Positions 23,810-34,861 of a DNA stretch of 64,000 bases are shown here, one piece after another. Within the stretch, counting starts at the first letter, position 1. Each line of letters begins with the position of its first letter. The notes under the pieces are model-generated. The model did no database searches, was not told the origin of the DNA, and saw only the letters and a list, made by a program, of their open reading frames with translations. The stretch is from Corallium rubrum (taxonomy: Eukaryota > Cnidaria > Anthozoa > Scleralcyonacea > Coralliidae), in the NCBI GenBank assembly GCA_964035015.1, contig OZ035998.1:26715417-26779416 (forward strand), read 5' to 3'. A program made the translations under genes and the position numbers.

Positions 23810-25611
23810 AATAATAATGGTCTTTATTGCATAAGATAAAAATACATATCTTATGTTACAGGTATATCATACATAGTAAGCATACAATGAAAACTAGTTA
23901 CAATTGGACTATAGTACAAACATATATAATATATAGGTATACAAATATTTCAGATAGCTAGGTTATAGTTAAACATTAGACGATTAATGAAACTATTCTT
24001 GAATCTCTCTGAGATTACTTTCGGGCGCAGACTAGATATATTTCGAAGGTTATAATTAGTATCCTTAACTTTAGGAAGCTGTTTATGTAGTGGATGTGTG
24101 TCTAGTCTCTTTACTTTATTAAATATATTCTTATCTTGTTTTTCCAATAACATTCGAATCTTAATTGGCTGGGAAATGTATTTACGTTTAAAACAACGGT
24201 TTAAAAAACCCTGAATTGCAGTAATTTCAGCGTCAGATGCACAATAAACTGATAAGCCATCATAGGTTATGTTAGGTAACACAATACTGTGAAACAGGTG
24301 ATCAATTTCAGATTGACTAAATCCCTCTTTGCGCAAAGATCTTAGTATAAATAGACTCTTGTTAGCTTTGACGAGCTTACATTTGACATGTTCTGAAAAT
24401 CTACAGTTAGATTGAAAAGTAACTCCTAACAGAGTAAGCTTAGTGCATTGTGGTATAGACATAATATTCGGATAAGTTATTAAATTGCCTTTCTTACGAA
24501 ATATTAATTCCTTGCACTTGGTTGGGTTACACGACATATGGTTTTGACTAGACCATCTAAAAAATTGGCCGACCAAATCAATAGACATATCGGAATCATT
24601 TCTAACAGGGACAAGTATGGTAGAATCATCGGCATATTTAAACAGAGCTGTCTCCAAACCATGATTAATTTCAAGGTCATTTAAAAATATGTTAAATAAA
24701 TAAGGGCCCGCTCACACTTCCCTGAGTAGTCCCCTTATTAACTGACTTCCAGTCGCACGTTGCATTATTAAAAACAACCCTCTGTTTTCTCTCTTTAAGG
24801 AAGCTTAAATACCAGTTTAAGATGTATGGATTAAGTGGCAGTTTCTTTAGTTTATTAGAAAGAACATTGTGCTTCACGGAATCGAACGCTTTACTAAAAT
24901 CCATAGCAAATAGTCTGACTGCCTTACAGTCTGAATGATCTAGGTAACTTAAAACTTTATGTTGTATAGTTAGTAAGGCATCAGTACAGTTGCCCCCTTT
25001 TCTGTAGGCAAACTGAGTGGCGCTAAGATTTTCCTCCACCGTATCTTTAACATGCAGTCTATACACTGTCTTTTCAAACGCCCTGGCAATCACTGGTGTC
25101 ACATTTATACCACGATAATCAGAATCCTCAATTGGTAATTCCACTTTCGGAAGTGGATTTATGTTTGCTTTCTTCCATGACCGAGGCCAAGAATGTGTTG
25201 ACAGTGAAAGATTCCAGACCTTCGTAATTACTGGTGCTAATATGGCAGCATTGTCTTTCCAAACCCAAAATGAAATAAGATCTGGTCCAGTGGCCGTTCT
25301 CTTGAGCTTTCTTAATGAGTTCCAGACCTGCAACTCGGTAATAACTGGAGGCTCCATGTTTTCACTAATCATCAAGGGCACGGGTTCTTCATACTTATCA
25401 TCAAAACATAGGTTTCCGAAATAATCATTTAACTTTTCCAACGACTCATTATCAAACGATAGTCTCGAGGAATGGCTGCGTCGCTGTGAAATATCATCAA
25501 CTCTTTTCCACCATTCTCTGGTACCTTTTGAGGTTGCGTAGTTTCTTCTATTTTCTGAGATGACATCCGAGATTCTCTTATTAATAGAACGTAGTCGGTC
25601 TTTATTTAAGT
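23810..25611 (-). mobile_element. 5'-truncated non-LTR retrotransposon inside element R
   Basis: The insertion splits gccctat|tgtagttgtcct, which is continuous in the left R copy at about 1380-1395. The 3' end (left) is marked by caataaagaccattattatt, an A/T-rich microsatellite-type tail. It holds most of a reverse transcriptase and lacks the endonuclease and ORF1. It resembles the CR1/L2/Jockey group by RT motifs. Confidence 0.85.
23950..25611 (-). pseudogene. LINE reverse transcriptase, CR1/L2/Jockey-like
   Basis: The upstream frame (25611 down to about 24692) has [63 protein letters not shown], then [15 protein letters not shown] and [11 protein letters not shown], the fingers and palm motifs through the GxSGP box. 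The downstream frame (about 24690-23950) has FKYADDSTI, the catalytic Y-A-D-D box, then thumb residues including KLTLLGVTFQSN. The two frames are joined at GSVSGP by a one-base shift near 24690, so the RT is not intact. The first ~47 codons of the open frame reaching 25750 belong to element R, not to the LINE. Confidence 0.9.
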
Positions 25612-25771
25612 ATAGTTGTCCTACATCGTAAGATATTGGGCTGGCATGTGACACCGTATAATAAACTATTTTATCATCATGCATGGTAAACAGTTGGTAA
25701 TCATTCGCTTGCTTTTGGTATCTCACACTGGAATTAACTATATGCACCACACCTACAATTGGATCTGGTTA

Positions 25772-27154
25772 GGGACGGACCATTTGATTTTTGATGGGGG
25801 GGGGGGGGGGGTGGTAGATTTTCAGTTTGCCCGATAATTTTTTTCCGCCTCCTGACACTGTTCGAGTTTTTTTTGTCAGTCAAAGGACTTGCACGATATT
25901 TTTTTGTATGCATGTATATAAAATAGAAACAAACTGATCAAAAAACCTTTATAGTTTCGCCATGTATATTTTCAACCAGTTTGCGGCTATTAATAGTCCG
26001 AATTTATTTAACAGGCGATTTATTCTATTCTCGTGTTTTAAATAGTGCATAAAATTGTTCAGTATACTGTATGTAGTACTATTACAGTGTAGAAATAAGC
26101 CGAACATTGACGTAAAAACAGCTAGAAAGGATATATCCATCTGGTGCTGTAAGGCTTCCTTTCTGGAGACCAGTTCCCGGATTGTTTCTTTCCCACAGAC
26201 CATCATAAAAAACCAATCGGGCTTCCTAAAGATTGCTCCACGATAGTGACTACCGTTGAAGTACGTCATACCTATTAAATATTAACTGACTTCCCATTGG
26301 TTTTAATATAATGTAAACTTAAGGGTGCCTGGAGGGTGCCTGGTGGGGAGGTGGGTAAAGGGGGAGGGCAGGCAGCAAACATGAGATTTGAATTTTTGTT
26401 GTATTTTATATCAGTATTAAAACTATATTTATGTGATCACATATACCTTTGGCTACCAGGCCTCTTCATCAAAAATGGGCTAGTGTCCCACAGATCACAG
26501 TATTAAAGTTATCATATGACCTCATCCTCAGGCTGTTATCAATGAACGAAAGCCAGATGATGCAATAGCATCTGTTGGCAAGTCTCCTATTGTCACCTGC
26601 CCTGCCTGGCTTTTAATACGATGGCAGGGGTGTATTATATACAGACAAAAAGAATATTTTTTTATGAGAGAATATCCATGTTTGTGTTTATATAGATTAA
26701 ATATTTTGTTGTTCACATGGTTTAAAAACAATCTTGGGTTTGGTTAATAATTAATGGAGTATTTTTTAAATTATATTCAAAAACTGAAGTGCAAATTTTA
26801 AAAATAGACATTGTATCAAATTAATTCAGTTATGATATACAAGTCTTATTAAACAAACTTGAACTTTCACACAACATGTAAGCGGACTTTTTCCTAAAAA
26901 TTGACCAAAATTTGAAAAAGTGTTTGCTTCTGCAAGCGGGGCCTCCAGGAACAATTGGCATATCCTTGCGTAGAGCGGAAATGCCCCAATTGGCAAATAA
27001 GGATTACCACTCGAAAGTCTTGCTCGATATTTTTTTCCCTCCGTTTATTCTTGCACGATATTTTTTTTAAGTTCGAAGTGCTTGCCCGATATTTTTTGGG
27101 GGATTCTACCCACCCCCCACCCCACCCCCCATCAAAAATCAAATGGTCCGTCCC
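25772..27154. mobile_element. 1.38-kb PIF/Harbinger-like element, TTA duplication
   Basis: Termini GGGACGGACCATTTGATTTT and the exact reverse complement, each flanked by TTA (25769-25771 and 27155-27157). The left R copy shows the empty site ggttagcataat at about 1220-1230. A G-run follows the left TIR. A second pair of ttttttgc/gcaagt..cgatatttttt motifs occurs inside both ends. The only larger frame (25949-26269, minus) shows no transposase motif, so it is non-autonomous. Confidence 0.85.
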
Positions 27155-27779
27155 TTAGCATAATTAAAACTGCAGCAAAAGTTAATACATTTCTAAAATT
27201 TGAACTGACCAATCATCTTTGACAGTTCTTAGACTTGCAGCAAATTAAACTAAAAAGGTACAGGGTCTGTCAATTTTTCCATCATTACAAACTGAATCAG
27301 AATTTCCAGTTTTAATATATAGCATACCATAACTTAATACAGTATTACCACGGTATTATTCAAAAACAAGTATTTATGAGAAAAGCATACCTTCATATAT
27401 TTGCAGGTTGACAAATACTTCTGGATGGGCAAAAATTAGTTGAGACTTCAACAGCAGATCATACGAAGTGGTATCACCAGAAAATCGTACGCGAAAGGCA
27501 ATAGTTGAAAAATTAAGGATTTACCAAAGCCAGTTGGCAGCAGTTCACGAATTATATTAATTGTTCACGAATAGCGTCCCTCTGCTGAGGCTTCATTTAA
27601 GCCGCTTTTCCCAATTTTTTCCAAAGAAAAATCAACGGCAGCATCCAACGAGCAATTATCGTCTCCTCCACCGTCTGTCATAATGAATTAAAGTCATATT
27701 TTCGCCAATATTCTGAAAACCTCTTCAAGAGTGCTGAGCCGTGAGCTGCAATCAATTTTCGACCGCGTAACAGGTTCTA

Positions 27780-30435
27780 CACGGCCAAAAATCTCACGAG
27801 CTTGTTACAAGCTTGTTGGTTTGCAGGCTTGTTCCAAGTCTGTGAACAAGCTTGTAACAATGCTGTCAATCCCACAGGGTTGTAACAAGCTTGTGACCAC
27901 AAGCTTGTCACAACATGTCGTTCAACAGACTTGCAACAAGATGTTGAAACAGACTGGGACAAGCTTGTTGAAACACGTAAAATTTGGCTTGTTGTGGATT
28001 ACTTGTAACAAGACAGCAAAGTCAACAATGTTGTTACAAGCCTGTCTCAACAAATGTGTTACAAGCTATTTTTGACAAACCTGAGTTAGACTGTTATGAC
28101 AAACTTGTTACAAGCTTGTCGCTTTTTATACGCGATGATCTGAGCGAGAGAGTATTATCGTTGGAAACCCGCAAAACGGAAGCAAATTTGAAAATGCCTA
28201 AAAACCGAGGGAGTACACTACTACACTCGGCTTGAGGGAAAGTGAATCTTGCGATTAAATCTTGTCGTTATCGGGAATATCTTGTTGTATATTAAATGTC
28301 AAATAAACAGTCGTTCATATGCGGGTTGCATGTTGTGATCTGGGGACGCGATTATAATTATCTTCCACTTTTTACTTTCTTCAAAACATGGTTGTTGTGG
28401 TAACAGGAGTTTTTTTTCCTGAACCTGTGATAGCACGTTTCTTTTTTATATTAATACTGCATTGAAATACCGAACAATACATAATACAATATAATATAAT
28501 AGCGGTTCACTTGAAGCAGAGAGAGAAAACGTTTATTTCAAGTTTAGTGTTTGTTATATACTTCCTTGTGTGGTAAAAATTATTTCGTGAACAGAAAAGT
28601 GTTTGAAGCAAATGGGGAAAAAAACAACCGTGAAAAAACAATACTGTAATAAAAAAAAATCGCAGCTACACTATAGTTTTTGCTATTCATTCCGCAAATT
28701 ATAAATGTTCAGGAGAATTAAAGACACGACATTATTCAGAGTTTCTGCACCTTACTTTACAGCATACTAAACAAAGACAGCCGTGCAAAGCGGCCAGTCG
28801 AGACATCACTTATTCATCTTGCAAAATTTTGAAAGATATCGATTTATCAAACCTATACAAATGTTAATACGATCATAATACATATATTTATTACTTCAAT
28901 CTTTTGTTCAAGTTCACAAATGGCATATTTTAGGGTTTATAACCACAACTAAAAGAACTTAACTCAAAATATCCTTAACAACTGCTTCTCCCACGGCCAC
29001 GGCAGTTCACGGCCAAAATTTGCTCAAGCGACTTTCAAATTCGAATATAAAACTGCTTGTAGCTGATCTGTTACAGACACTGTTTGTATTTCCAATTTCA
29101 TCTTTGTTGGCCAAGTTTTGTTTGTCCAAATAACCTTTGAGTTTCAAAGTGTTTCTTTCGAACAGCTTGTAAAAAGTTCGAAGCTCCGAGGCTAAAAACA
29201 GGAAGTAGCGAGCTTGCATCATCCGATGCTCAGAGAGCCAATCGTATGCGAGAAAATTAAATCACGAAAACAAACTTGCGTCACCATGGACCGTTGGCTA
29301 AGTTTTATTTTTTACAGTTTGAAACTGACGGGCATCCACAATTCCACGGATAAAAGTCTTTATTGGTTATAAAGTGAGACATATATGCGATTGAAATTTG
29401 GTTATGCTTCATGTTAAATCATACGTTCACCGTTTGGAAGAAGTTCTCAGTGGGATTTATTGCATTTCATTGTTGAGGAATATTTTAAACAGTCGTTTAA
29501 ACAGCGAGAACAAGTGCGTCGGGAATGGCAGTTCATTTCTATTTTTAATTTACTCTCAAGAATATCCATGCAAGTATGTACTGCTAAAAAGGGACTAAGA
29601 GCTTGTCCGCTGGTCCAGCACTCAACGTAAAGAACTATCAACGAAAACTAGCGTGATCAGACTGGAACTTTCATTGTACCAACCACGACTGAAGCTGAGA
29701 AGTACAAACGTTTAAAAACAAAAAGAAGCGGTATAATAATATCTCTATGGACTATGGCAAACATTAATTTATCTTATCATCTGTTACATATATCTTTAGT
29801 GCTGAGTTTAATCAGTTAAATATGTTTTTGCATGAACGTTAAAACATTTAAATGTGAGTGAACTGCACATTCATCGGCGGAGTGGACAGAATTTTTATTG
29901 AATTGTTTTCTGTAAAATAAAATTCCTTTGATAGATATTTGCAGTTGTGTAAATTTTAATAATAATATATTCGACTTGTCTATATTTCTATTGGAATTAT
30001 TAGACTTCTCAAATATAGAAATCACGAAAGTATCACACTGTGTGATAATTTCGTTATTTCTATTTGAGAAGTCTAATAATTCAGATAGAAATAAGAGAAA
30101 ACCCACGTTTCTCGGGGGATAAAACACGAGTTTTCGATTCTTGTTGAGGGTCTTTTACAACAAGGTTGTTACGGCGTTGTCCCAACAGATTTTCCCCGCC
30201 CTGTTTCAACAAGCTTGCTACAAATTTGCCAAAACAGCTTGATACAAACTTGTTCGGCGGCAGTTGTTTCGTGTCTGTTATAACAAGCTTGTCACAAGTC
30301 TGCAAACAGCTTGCCACGAACCTGTCACGATATCTGATAGCAACGTGTGCGTAGATTTCTGACTGGCGGCAGGTTCCAACAAGCTTGTAACAAGCCTGCA
30401 GCAGACTTGTCACAACTACCGCGTTTTTGGCCGTG
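27780..30435. mobile_element. 2.66-kb TA-flanked element with acaagcttgt subterminal arrays
   Basis: Ends CACGGCCAAAAA and reverse complement, each flanked by TA (27778-27779, 30436-30437). The left R copy has the empty site ggttctagaagagg. About 300 bases at each end hold many copies of the palindromic word acaagcttgt and variants (aacaagcttgtnacaa), in both orientations. CAC termini, a 2-bp duplication and dense short subterminal repeats recall the CACTA/EnSpm-Mirage group. No transposase frame is visible inside; the interior holds a hairpin (29984-30092). Confidence 0.8.
29984..30092. repeat. 109-bp hairpin inside the TA-flanked element
   Basis: Arms attattagacttctcaaata and tagaaat..acgaaa pair with their reverse complements around the centre tatcacactgtgtgata. 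It is probably a separate small foldback insertion. Confidence 0.75.
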
Positions 30436-31300
30436 TAGAAGAGGCTAGGTACGAAATAACTACTGCGCAGGTCACGGGACACCCAAAAATTGGGTGTCTC
30501 AAATCGATTTGCCCAGAGCCATTTTACTTGCCCGCGCGGCCGGGCATATTTGGCTCTGGGAACGAGATTGATACACTTGTTGACTGGCGCCGAGGGAAAC
30601 ATCGAGTTTTACGGACCCAAAGGCTTCAATGTCACCCGAGGGCTTTAGCCCGAGGGCGATATTGAAGCCTGAGGGACCGTAAAACTCGATGTTTCTCAGG
30701 CAATAGTCAACAAGCGTTTTGTTATATACCAAAGACTTTTAAAATACAAAATACCAAATGACTCGAAACTTGCAAAAGGCAAAAAGACTTACCAAAACAC
30801 TTTGACTTTGTCTTTGTAATTTCAATTCAACTAAACAAATACACCAGACTCAACAAGTACAAAGAACAGCTTTAAATTTATCCAGGTTTTCTTCAGACCT
30901 TCTTTGAAGATATGTATAGACATTCTTTCCTTTGGAAAATGGATTATTTCGTACCAAACAAGCTCGAAACAGCATGATTAAAGCTGACGTCAGAGGAAAA
31001 CATTGCACTGTTTCCTTCTTCGTTGTTGACGTTAGAGGGAAACAGTGCAATGTTTCCCTCGGCAGAAAGAAACATTGAGTTTGTTCAACACGTGACCATG
31101 ATTTGACCAATAGGATTTTATCTTTGGCAAACGAAAGTCTTTGGTATATAACAACACCAATTATAAACTCCTGCAATAGCCAATGAAATTCGAGGATTTG
31201 CATTATAAACTTGTAAATTTATACTAACACCAATTATAAACTCCTGCACTAGCCAATGAAATTCGAGGATTTGCATTATAAACTTGTAAATTTATACTAA

Positions 31301-32327
31301 ATATATATATACGTCGTAGGGTGTCACGCGGTAAAAATAATTGGGCACTGGTGACTAGCTTTGAAGCAAACTTTATATTAATTTCCATATTTTGCGAAAC
31401 AAAATGGTTTCAAAATTCAAATGGTTTCGTTTTAAACGGAAAGAAGCAGAACAACAAAGAAAAGCAGGATACAAACAGCCGGTTTAATATATCTTGAAGA
31501 GAAACCAGAAAACCTGAAGAAACCAAACGCCGTATGGTAAACAAAAACTCGATCAGAATTGTAGTGTTTGTGGTCACAGGTCAGTAGTGGTCTCAATATC
31601 ATTTTAAAGTTGACGGTAGGACATTTGTGTTCATTTATTTTGCTGATTGTAATCAGCATTTATTCATTAATATATTCTGTAAACGCTAAGAACGGCAAGA
31701 CGTTTAAATAGAACCCTTTCAGACACTCATCAGTTACTGTATTAAAACTTAATCTAGCAACCATCATATCAAGTTGTATACCTTGTCCCTTTAATATGTT
31801 GTTTTCAAGTTTTTGCCCATTAAGCAGTATACAGCTTCACGTTTTCGTGCTTTCCCTTTGCTACTGTGGACGTGATGTTTTTCATTGACTTAATTGCAAG
31901 CACTTATCAGTTATCATAAATACTCATAGGCTTTGTCCATTTTCTTTTGTCCTGTATTATACAGACTGAAATTAGGTTGTCTGTTGTTTTTATCTCCTAT
32001 TATAAATGTAGTTTTTGAGCTGTAACTTTTAATCTTGCCTTTGCAAAACATAAAAGTAATTCCTTTGGAAACCTCCTAAATGGCTAAAAACAATATATTT
32101 TTACAACCAGAGTTTAATATGAAATCTGTAAGTTTTCCTTTGATATGTTCAACTTTCTTTCAGTCATCGTAATCATAAATTCTGTAATTATCCTGAGGAT
32201 TATCATTTGTTTTTGCTGTATATCAGGAGTGCTTATTTTAATTGGAAGGTGAGGTGGGTGGGGTGTTTTAAAAAAGCACATAAAAGCAGGTGAGGGGTTG
32301 TTGCATTTATGTATTTCTAGTTAAGCA
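31301..32327. other. 1 kb between the nest and the minisatellite; nothing recognised
   Basis: Only short frames, one of them (about 31404-31485, plus; FKWFRFKRKEAEQQRKAG) basic but ending quickly. No paired termini or clear exon. Confidence 0.45.
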
Positions 32328-33914
32328 TTGACTTGACTTGACTTGACTTGACTTGACTTGACTTGACTTGACTTGACTTGACTTGACTTGACTTGACTTG
32401 ACTTGACTTGACTTGACTTGACTTGACTTGACTTGACTTGACTTGACTTGGCCTGGCTTGACCTAGCTTGGCCTGGCTTGGCCTGGCCTGGCCTGGCCTG
32501 GCCTGGCCTGGCCTGGCTTGGCCTGGCTTGGCCTGGTTTGGCCTGGCTTGGCCTGGCTTGGCCTGGCTTGGCCTGGCTTGGCCTGGCTTGGCCTGGCTTG
32601 GCCTGGCTTGGCTTGGCCTGGCTTGGCCTGGCCTGGCTTGGCCTGGCTTGGCTTGGCCTGGCTTGGCTTGGCCTGGCTTGGCCTGGCTTGGCCTGGCTTG
32701 GCCTGGCCTGGCCTGGCTTGGCCTGGCTTGGCCTGGCTTGGCCTGGCTTGGCCTGGCTTGGCCTGGCTTGGCCTGGCTTGGCCTGGCTTGGCCTGGCTTG
32801 GCTTGGCCTGGCCTGGCTTGGCCTGGCTTGGCCTGGCTTGGCCTGGCTTGGCCTGGCCTTGGCCTGGCTTGGCCTGGCTTGGCCTGGCTTGGCCTGGCTT
32901 GGCCTGGCTTGGCCTGGCTTGGCCTGGCTTGGCCTGGCTTGGCCTGGCTTGGCCTGGCTTGGCCTGGCTTGGCCTGGCTTGGCCTGGCTTGGCCTGGCTT
33001 GGCCTGGCTTGGCCTGGCTTGGCCTGGCTTGGCCTGGCTTGGCCTGGCTTGGCCTGGCTTGGCCTGGCTTGGCCTGGCTTGGCCTGGCTTGGCCTGGCTT
33101 GGCCTGGCTTGGCCTGGCTTGGCCTGGCTTGGCCTGGCTTGGCCTGGCTTGGCCTGGCTTGGCCTGGCTTGGCCTGGCTTGGCCTGGCTTGGCCTGGCTT
33201 GGCCTGGCTTGGCCTGGCTTGGCCTGGCTTGGCCTGGCTTGGCCTGGCTTGGCCTGGCTTGGCCTGGCTTGGCCTGGCTTGGCCTGGCTTGGCCTGGCTT
33301 GGCCTGGCTTGGCCTGGCTTGGCCTGGCTTGGCCTGGCTTGGCCTGGCTTGGCCTGGCTTGGCCTGGCTTGGCCTGGCTTGGCCTGGCTTGGCCTGGCTT
33401 GACCTGGCTTGGCCTGGCTTGGCCTGGCTTGGCCTGGCTTGGCCTGGCTTGGCCTGGCTTGGCCTGGCTTGGCCTGGCTTGGCCTGGCTTGGCCTGGCTT
33501 GGCCTGGCTTGGCCTGGCTTGGCCTGGCTTGGCCTGGCTGGCCTGGCCTGGCTTGGCCTGGCTTGGCCTGGCTTGGCCTGGCTTGGCCTGGCTTGGCCTG
33601 GCTTGGCCTGGCTTGGCCTGGCTTGGCCTGGCTTGGCCTGGCTTGGCCTGGCTTGGCCTGGCTTGGCCTGGCTTGGCCTGGCTTGGCCTGGCTTGGCCTG
33701 GCTTGGCCTGGCTTGGCCTGGCTTGGCCTGGCTTGGCCTGGCTTGGCCTGGCTTGGCCTGGCTTGGCCTGGCTTGGCCTGGCTTGGCCTGGCTTGGCCTG
33801 GCTTGGCCTGGCTTGGCCTGGCTTGGCCTGGCTTTGGCTTGGCCTGGCTTGGCCTGGCTTGGCTGGCTTGGCCTGGCTTGGCCTGGCTTGGCTTGGCTTG
33901 GCTTGGCTTGGCTT
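32328..33914. repeat. Pentamer-derived minisatellite (TTGAC)n then (TTGGCCTGGC)n
   Basis: Starts with about 24 copies of cttga, then turns abruptly into cctgg/cttgg units that alternate to give a 10-bp ttggcctggc period for 1.45 kb, with a few phase slips (cctggcc, ggcttggctt, gctggcc). All frames stay open because a 5-bp unit without a stop repeats every 15 bases, so the long Gln-Ala-Lys-Pro and Leu-Ala-Trp-Pro frames are not genes. The homogeneity of the middle (32880-33530) suggests recent expansion or conversion. Confidence 0.95.
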
Positions 33915-33941
33915 GACTGTTCAAGTGTTATATCACTTTTT

Positions 33942-34277
33942 ATTCAAGTGTTATGTAAATTACATGTGGTTTACAAATTTACGTGCCAAGGATGTAACTC
34001 CTTGTATATTGGCGAAACATGCCGAAATTTACACATTAGGGCTTCTGAGCATATGGGCATTTCACCTTACACCGGAAACAAAGTTTCTCAATCAACCTTA
34101 TCTAGTATTTCCACACACGTGAGTCAAACTGGTCATCCTATCTCGTTTGATGACTTTTCTATTTTATCATCTGGTAATTCAGAATTTAATGTCCTTCTCC
34201 GAGAAAGTTTACTCATATCAAAAATAAATCCATCACTTAATGCTAATATTAGATCCTTTCCTTTAATGTTATTCTGA
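33942..34277 (+). pseudogene. Penelope GIY-YIG endonuclease domain, C-terminal part
   Basis: Reads VVYKFTCQGCNSLYIGETCR, then LHIRASEHMGISPYTGNK, HPISFDDFSILSSGNSEF and LLRESLLISKINPSLN. These match the C-terminal GIY-YIG domain of Penelope-like retroelements: the CxxC before the YIG-equivalent LYIGET, the R of RASEH, and the final E-S-L-L-I-x-x-x-x-P-x-L-N. The reverse transcriptase is gone. The frame is open into the minisatellite upstream only because the repeat lacks stops. Confidence 0.85.
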
Positions 34278-34400
34278 CTTCTCACCTTCGCGGGCGACTC
34301 TTCACTTCTGAGGTCTCCCTCATCTATTATTCTCCTATCACATCTATTTTTGTAATTGCGTAGGTATAAAGCTGAGACATTTTTGTAAATATTTATCACT

Positions 34401-34432
34401 CTGATGATGTCGCTGGTTAGTGACGAAACGTT
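34401..34432 (+). ncRNA. Hammerhead-ribozyme-like core in Penelope 3' region
   Basis: CTGATGA (34401-34407), a five-pair stem II GTCGC/GTGAC (one G-U) closed by TGGTTA, then GAAAC (34425-34429). These are the conserved core elements of the hammerhead. Penelope-like elements are known to carry short type I hammerheads. Stems I and III are not obvious by eye, so activity is uncertain. Confidence 0.55.
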
Positions 34433-34440
34433 AGTTCTTT

Positions 34441-34861
34441 ATTAAAAATTTTTTTATCATGCTTACTTACGACTTTTGATTTTATTATGGCTTTGTTACG
34501 AATTATTTGCTGGGCAATAATTTTTATAACAAGATTATGTAAATTAACTGAATTTGGTTTCTTGCGACATGTCACAAAATCGTTAATTCCTCATGCATGT
34601 ATAGTTTATATAGTTGAAGATATAATCAGTTGTCTTGTCGGAGCTCCTAAATCTACTCATTTCCATGCGAAAAAATCATTAAACTGGGACCGAGTGGATA
34701 GTGCCGTATAAAATTGAATAAAATCAATTTTGTTGAAACGCTTTAAAATAGTGCAACGTCATATCCTCAATATCGCTTCTTGTAATATTTTTTGGGGTAT
34801 AAAATTTAACCGCAACATTTTCTACAAAAAGACGTTTTGTAAAAGAGCTGGACGTAACAAC
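34441..34861. other. Spacer downstream of the MULE-like gene
   Basis: AT-rich; a 74-codon plus frame has no motif. No terminal inverted repeat matching the far side of the MULE-like gene was found. Confidence 0.45.

Larger units (their letters stand above)
22848..27620 (-). pseudogene. RecQ-type helicase relic in right element R
   Basis: Same blocks as in the left copy, read on the minus strand. The Walker A block (TGFGKS) is near 27500-27600, the HAYGKLGLLT block near 23110-23175, and the ILTRLADEL block near 22900-22950. A LINE and a Harbinger-like element now separate them. Stops and shifts are present as in the left copy, so the helicase was probably broken before or soon after the copies arose. 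Confidence 0.65.
19912..30570 (+). mobile_element. Element R, right copy: full ends and 9-bp duplication
   Basis: Begins CAATCTCGTCCCAGAGCCAA and ends with the reverse complement of CAATCTCGTTCCCAGAGCC. Both sides carry atacacttg (19903-19911 and 30571-30579), and the intact copy of MITE B at 16761 shows the empty site, so the 9-bp duplication is secure. Without its three nested insertions (23810-25611, 25772-27154, 27780-30435) the element is about 4.8 kb, like the left copy. Each terminus holds a small GC-rich palindrome built from the TIR itself (gagcc..ctcgcacgcgag..ggctc). A 9-bp duplication is unlike the 4-bp of Academ elements, which are known to carry helicases, and fits Mutator-like or unclassified superfamilies. 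No transposase was recognised. Confidence 0.85.
19901..31153. mobile_element. MITE B, copy 2, split by element R
   Basis: Only ttatacacttg precedes element R. After R the sequence restarts with atacacttgttgactggcgc and continues to tctttggtatataac. It aligns end to end with copy B1 once R and one 9-bp duplication are set aside. Confidence 0.75.
19253..31300. mobile_element. MITE A, copy 2, split by an 11-kb nest
   Basis: The left part 19253-19900 matches 15030-15830 without the 182-bp MITE. The right part resumes at about 31154 with accaattataaactcctgca. It ends in tttatactaa, the inverse of the left terminus. The last 73 bases are present twice in tandem (31154-31226 and 31227-31300). Comparison with copy 1 dates MITE B2 and all that is inside it as later insertions. 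Confidence 0.7.
33936..34440 (+). mobile_element. Penelope-like element, 3' end only
   Basis: A 5'-truncated copy comprises the GIY-YIG coding tail (to 34277) and a 3' untranslated region ending near a hammerhead-like motif and acgaaacgttagttcttt. Its 5' side abuts the minisatellite directly. Confidence 0.8.

Noticed and set aside
25612-25750. N-terminal ~47 codons of the LINE frame ([17 protein letters not shown])
   Set aside because: This part is element R sequence, present without the LINE at about 1255-1390; the fused frame is an accident of insertion.
32317-34122. Several very long ORFs (up to about 600 codons) on both strands of the minisatellite
   Set aside because: All are translations of a stop-free 5-bp repeat; overlapping frames on both strands are equally open. 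Only the GIY-YIG tail after 33936 is real homology.
34487-34711. Possible terminal inverted repeats for the MULE-like gene
   Set aside because: No sequence between 34441-34861 pairs convincingly with 37489-39100.
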